Source of the DNA: Bacilli bacterium
Lineage (GTDB): Bacteria; Bacillota_I; Bacilli_A; ML615J-28; CAG-698
Length of the DNA: 33,384 bases
NCBI GenBank assembly: GCA_028691515.1
Contig: JAQUZE010000006.1
Span: forward strand, 52,757 to 86,140
Reading direction: 5' to 3'
Part shown: in pieces, positions 30,518-33,384 of the stretch
Numbering within the stretch: position 1 is the first letter of the stretch
Layout of the letters: each line of letters starts with the position of its first letter
Program-made: the position numbers and the translations under genes
Notes under the pieces: model-generated
What the model saw: only the letters and a program-made list of their open reading frames with translations
The model's database searches: none
Told to the model about the DNA's origin: nothing

Positions 30518-33384
30518 ATGAAAAAAATTGGTTTGTTTTTACTTAGTTTTATTTTAGTAGTTTTTTTATCATTAGGAAGTAGCAAGGCAGCAAGTGGAGT
30601 TGCATATTATATAGTTACTAATCCTGGTGAGGATATGTCAACACAAATTAATGTAAATTGGCATTCAGATGAACTTGATACTTATCTACTATATACTAAA
30701 GCAGATGATCCTAATTATGAATACCCTACAAAAGTTGATGGTGTTTATGATATGTGGAGTTTACCTGCAACTGATGGGACTTTTACTCATCAAGGTTTTA
30801 GTCAGAGATTTGTTGTTTATGCAAGTATTAATGGTTTAACACCTAACACAAAATACATGTATAAAGTAGGTAAAGGAGATACTTTTAGTGATTCATATTA
30901 TTTCACTACTGCATCAGGGGATAATACACCTTTTAGTTTTCTAAGCATTTCTGATCCACAGTATGCAAATGCTGCAGGTGCTGCAGTTTTTAATAATATT
31001 ACTAATAAAGCTTATGAAATTGAACCTAATATTAAGTTTTCTACTTTATCTGGAGATGTAGTTGATAGAGGAGGAAAAATTGATCAATGGGAAGCATTGT
31101 TTGATCTTTCTTCGCTAAAAACAAATCCAATTGCTGTTACTCCTGGTAATCATGAGTATTATGATGCTTCATCAAGTCCAAAAACATTTACTGCAGAATA
31201 TTTTAATCATTTCTTTAAAAATCCAGAAAATGGAGCAGAATTATCACCTAATTCATCTTATTTCTTTAAATATAATAATGTATTATATATTTCGATAGAT
31301 AGTGAAAATTCTTCAGCATTAAATAGTCAACAAGAATGGTTTGCAAATGTTATTGAAGAAAATTTTGCCCAATATATAGTAGTATTTATGCATAGAAGTT
31401 TTTATGGAAACATTTATGGAAGTGTTTCGCCGGCTCTTCAAAGAAATTGGCAACCATTGTTTGATCGATATGGTGTGGATTTAGTTTTAACTGGACATGA
31501 TCATGTTTATACAAGATCATATAAAGTATTTGAAGGAGAAATAGTTGATGATTCTTCAAATTTTGGAACATATTATGTTACTATGGGACCTGGTGGAAAG
31601 AAATTTTATGATCCATATGCTACTTATCAAGATTATTTTGCAAAGGTTGTTTCAAAAACAACAATGGCAAATATTATTTCAGTAGATGGAACTGGTTTAC
31701 ATATGAATGTTATTAATGAAGCTGGTGATTCTGTAGATACATTTACTGTTAAAAACAAAAGAAGTGCTAATGCTAATACATCAGTATCTAAAGAATCAAT
31801 TATGGATTCGTTTAATTTAGTTCCTGGTGTTGAAGATCAATCTATTGCAAGTCTAAGATTTAGTTCAGATTTTTATGGACAATTAAGTACTGTTATAGTT
31901 AAAGACAGTTCAGGTGAGGTTGTTGTAGATGAGTATTTACAAAATGAACAGATGACAAATATCCCTGTAACTAATGTTTTATTGAATGTAGAAAGTGAGT
32001 ATGAAGTTATTGCAAAATTCCGTGATGGAATTGAAATGACTAAAAATATTACTATTTTAAATCTTCCTTATTTTGGTGAAATTAGTAACGCTAGGTTGAT
32101 TTCAAGGGGAGATGATGAATTTGCAATTGCATGGACTGCATATCTTCCAAATGATGTATTAGATAATTATAAATTATATATTAATGGTAACTTAGAAAAT
32201 ACTGTTACTAGAAGTGAAAATAAATTTGAAGTTGCTGGAGTATCAAATACAATAAAAAATGATGTTCAAGTAATTGGTTATACTGTTGATGGCTTAGCTT
32301 TATTTACTTTAGATTTTACTTTTGGTGAAGATCCTACTTCTGTAGTGATTACTCCTGATCCAAATGAAGCAACAATAACTGAAGGTGAAGAAGTGACAAT
32401 TACTTTAGCAGTAGAACCTTTAATTAATGTAGTTTATGAAATTGTTGGTTTAGATACTAATTTAGAGGTGATTTCACATCTTGATAATGTATTTGTTTTA
32501 AAGGCTAATGCAAAAGGTGAGTATGTTATAACATTTAAAGCTATTGACAAAGAAGGAACAGGAAGCTTTAGTTTAACTGTTTTAGAAAAAGTTTTTCCTG
32601 TTGAAAGCATTAGTGTTTCTGGTAATGAAAAGATGAATTTGAGTGAGACTCAAACTTTAGAAATTACATATTTGCCAGAAAACGCAACTTCTCCTGAATT
32701 TCAATTTGCTTCAAGTAATGAAGCTGTTTTAAAAGTAGATCAAAATGGTAAAGTTACTCCAAAATCTGAAGGACAAGCAATTATTACAGTATCTTGTGGA
32801 GAAGTTAGTGAAGATTTCTTAATTACTGTTATTAATCCAGTTGTTAATGTGACCAGCATTACAATTACTGGAGACAATGAAATGGAAGTTGGAGATAATC
32901 AAACTTTAATTATTTCTTATGAACCAAATAATGCTACAAATGCAACATTTACATATTCATCTTCTGATGAGGATGTGCTAGTAGTTAATAATTTAGGTAA
33001 AGTTTCAGCATTTAAGCAGGGCATAGCAACAATTACCGTTACAAATGGAGATGTTAGTGAAGAATATAGTATTACAGTTGTTGATTCAAGTTCTTCAAAC
33101 ATAATAGTTACTTCTATTACTATTAATGGTGATAGTAAAATGAATGTAAATGATGTACAAACATTAACAATAACTTATGAACCAGAAAATGCTACAAATG
33201 TAAACTTTACATATTTATCTAGTGATTCAGAAGTTCTTACTGTAGATGAAAATGGAAAAGTAGAAGCTTTAAAAGAGGGTTCAGCAACAATTACTGTTTC
33301 AAATAAAGAAATTAGTGAAACATTTACGATTACAGTTTCTCCTGTTAAAAAGGGGTGTGGTTCTAGTAATGCAATGATGTTACT
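30518..33384 (+). CDS. Secreted purple-acid-phosphatase-like metallophosphoesterase with Big_2 repeats (3' partial)
   Basis: 955 codons are present and the frame runs off the window. A signal peptide (about 1-25, ending SSKA-ASG) is followed by a fibronectin-like N-domain (about 26-135) and a calcineurin-like phosphoesterase domain: Asp146 (SISDPQYA), GDVVD (Asp180, Asp183), GNHE (211-213), His292 (FMHRS) and GHDH (His327, His329). Where purple acid phosphatases have a Tyr ligand (GDxxY) this has Asp183. Beta domains follow, then three Big_2 repeats. The last bases encode VKKGCGSSNAMML, the start of a Cys-containing C-terminal sorting-like tail. GGAGGAA (30507-30513) precedes the ATG. It is co-transcribed with the nuclease, suggesting phosphate release from extracellular nucleotides. 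Confidence 0.92.
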   Translation, partial: MKKIGLFLLSFILVVFLSLGSSKAASGVAYYIVTNPGEDMSTQINVNWHSDELDTYLLYTKADDPNYEYPTKVDGVYDMWSLPATDGTFTHQGFSQRFVVYASINGLTPNTKYMYKVGKGDTFSDSYYFTTASGDNTPFSFLSISDPQYANAAGAAVFNNITNKAYEIEPNIKFSTLSGDVVDRGGKIDQWEALFDLSSLKTNPIAVTPGNHEYYDASSSPKTFTAEYFNHFFKNPENGAELSPNSSYFFKYNNVLYISIDSENSSALNSQQEWFANVIEENFAQYIVVFMHRSFYGNIYGSVSPALQRNWQPLFDRYGVDLVLTGHDHVYTRSYKVFEGEIVDDSSNFGTYYVTMGPGGKKFYDPYATYQDYFAKVVSKTTMANIISVDGTGLHMNVINEAGDSVDTFTVKNKRSANANTSVSKESIMDSFNLVPGVEDQSIASLRFSSDFYGQLSTVIVKDSSGEVVVDEYLQNEQMTNIPVTNVLLNVESEYEVIAKFRDGIEMTKNITILNLPYFGEISNARLISRGDDEFAIAWTAYLPNDVLDNYKLYINGNLENTVTRSENKFEVAGVSNTIKNDVQVIGYTVDGLALFTLDFTFGEDPTSVVITPDPNEATITEGEEVTITLAVEPLINVVYEIVGLDTNLEVISHLDNVFVLKANAKGEYVITFKAIDKEGTGSFSLTVLEKVFPVESISVSGNEKMNLSETQTLEITYLPENATSPEFQFASSNEAVLKVDQNGKVTPKSEGQAIITVSCGEVSEDFLITVINPVVNVTSITITGDNEMEVGDNQTLIISYEPNNATNATFTYSSSDEDVLVVNNLGKVSAFKQGIATITVTNGDVSEEYSITVVDSSSSNIIVTSITINGDSKMNVNDVQTLTITYEPENATNVNFTYLSSDSEVLTVDENGKVEALKEGSATITVSNKEISETFTITVSPVKKGCGSSNAMML
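32600..33343 (+). repeat. Three tandem Big_2 (BIG2) protein repeats
   Basis: Units start at about 32600, 32849 and 33107. Each reads V.SI.I.G...M.....QTL.I.Y.P.NAT, then SS....L.V...GKV...., ending G.A.ITV........F.ITV. The second and third are closer to each other than to the first. Confidence 0.9.

Noticed and set aside
1-33384. Possible Mycoplasma-type code with TGA as Trp
   Set aside because: TGA ends ychF, alaS, tmcAL, the lipid kinase and DUF2752 genes exactly at ATGA overlaps or promoter junctions, and Trp is written TGG in conserved motifs.

Overview
The window is an AT-rich stretch of a bacterial chromosome with Firmicutes/Mollicutes-like gene content. TGA behaves as a stop: ychF, alaS, tmcAL and a DUF2752 gene all end in ATGA overlaps, and a lipid-kinase gene ends in TGA. 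This excludes the Mycoplasma/Spiroplasma code. Together with a DNA-degrading lipoprotein and secreted phosphoesterase, gene orders such as infC-rpmI-rplT and alaS-ruvX-yrzB, and a Cys-containing C-terminal signal, this suggests a deep-branching mollicute with the standard code (Izemoplasma/Acholeplasma/Haloplasma-like). The placement is inference.

Layout: (1) 1-2.7 kb: 3' part of a HtrA-type protease, a long hairpin, a pirin and an NAD(P)H-flavin reductase. (2) 2.8-9.5 kb: ychF-cinA-tex, a nucleotidyltransferase-fold protein with a ruined active site, a diacylglycerol-kinase-type lipid kinase and acpP. (3) 9.6-11.2 kb: a five-gene operon in which a DUF2089 zinc-ribbon protein and three small proteins share the same short helical SHOCT-like module. 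(4) 11.4-13.8 kb: a CDF metal exporter and an M24 aminopeptidase. (5) 13.9-16.75 kb: a tightly overlapped four-gene cassette encoding a secreted Ser/Thr-rich beta protein resembling aerolysin/ETX-MTX2 pore formers, a membrane-anchored protein, an ABC ATPase and a permease. This is the best candidate for an undescribed system. (6) 16.75-18.2 kb: infC-rpmI-rplT behind a promoter and an L20-type attenuating leader, with infC starting at ATT. (7) 18.2-21.0 kb: a TGS-domain nucleoside kinase, a flavin-reductase-like protein and, on the minus strand, DUF2752 plus a tiny membrane protein. (8) 21.1-26.3 kb: an RNase J paralogue lacking several catalytic residues, alaS, ruvX and a DUF1292 protein with a Cys/Asp tail. 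(9) 26.3-28.5 kb, minus strand: Mrp-type ATPase without its CxxC, and tmcAL. (10) 28.6 kb to the end: an Ig-repeat endonuclease I lipoprotein and a Big_2-repeat metallophosphoesterase whose C-terminal sorting-like signal runs off the window.

Most genes are plus-strand and closely packed. Intrinsic terminators are compact hairpins with T tracts, and many promoters have near-consensus sigma-A boxes or extended -10 elements. No tRNA, rRNA, CRISPR array or insertion sequence was seen, and no gene-free stretch exceeds 300 bases.
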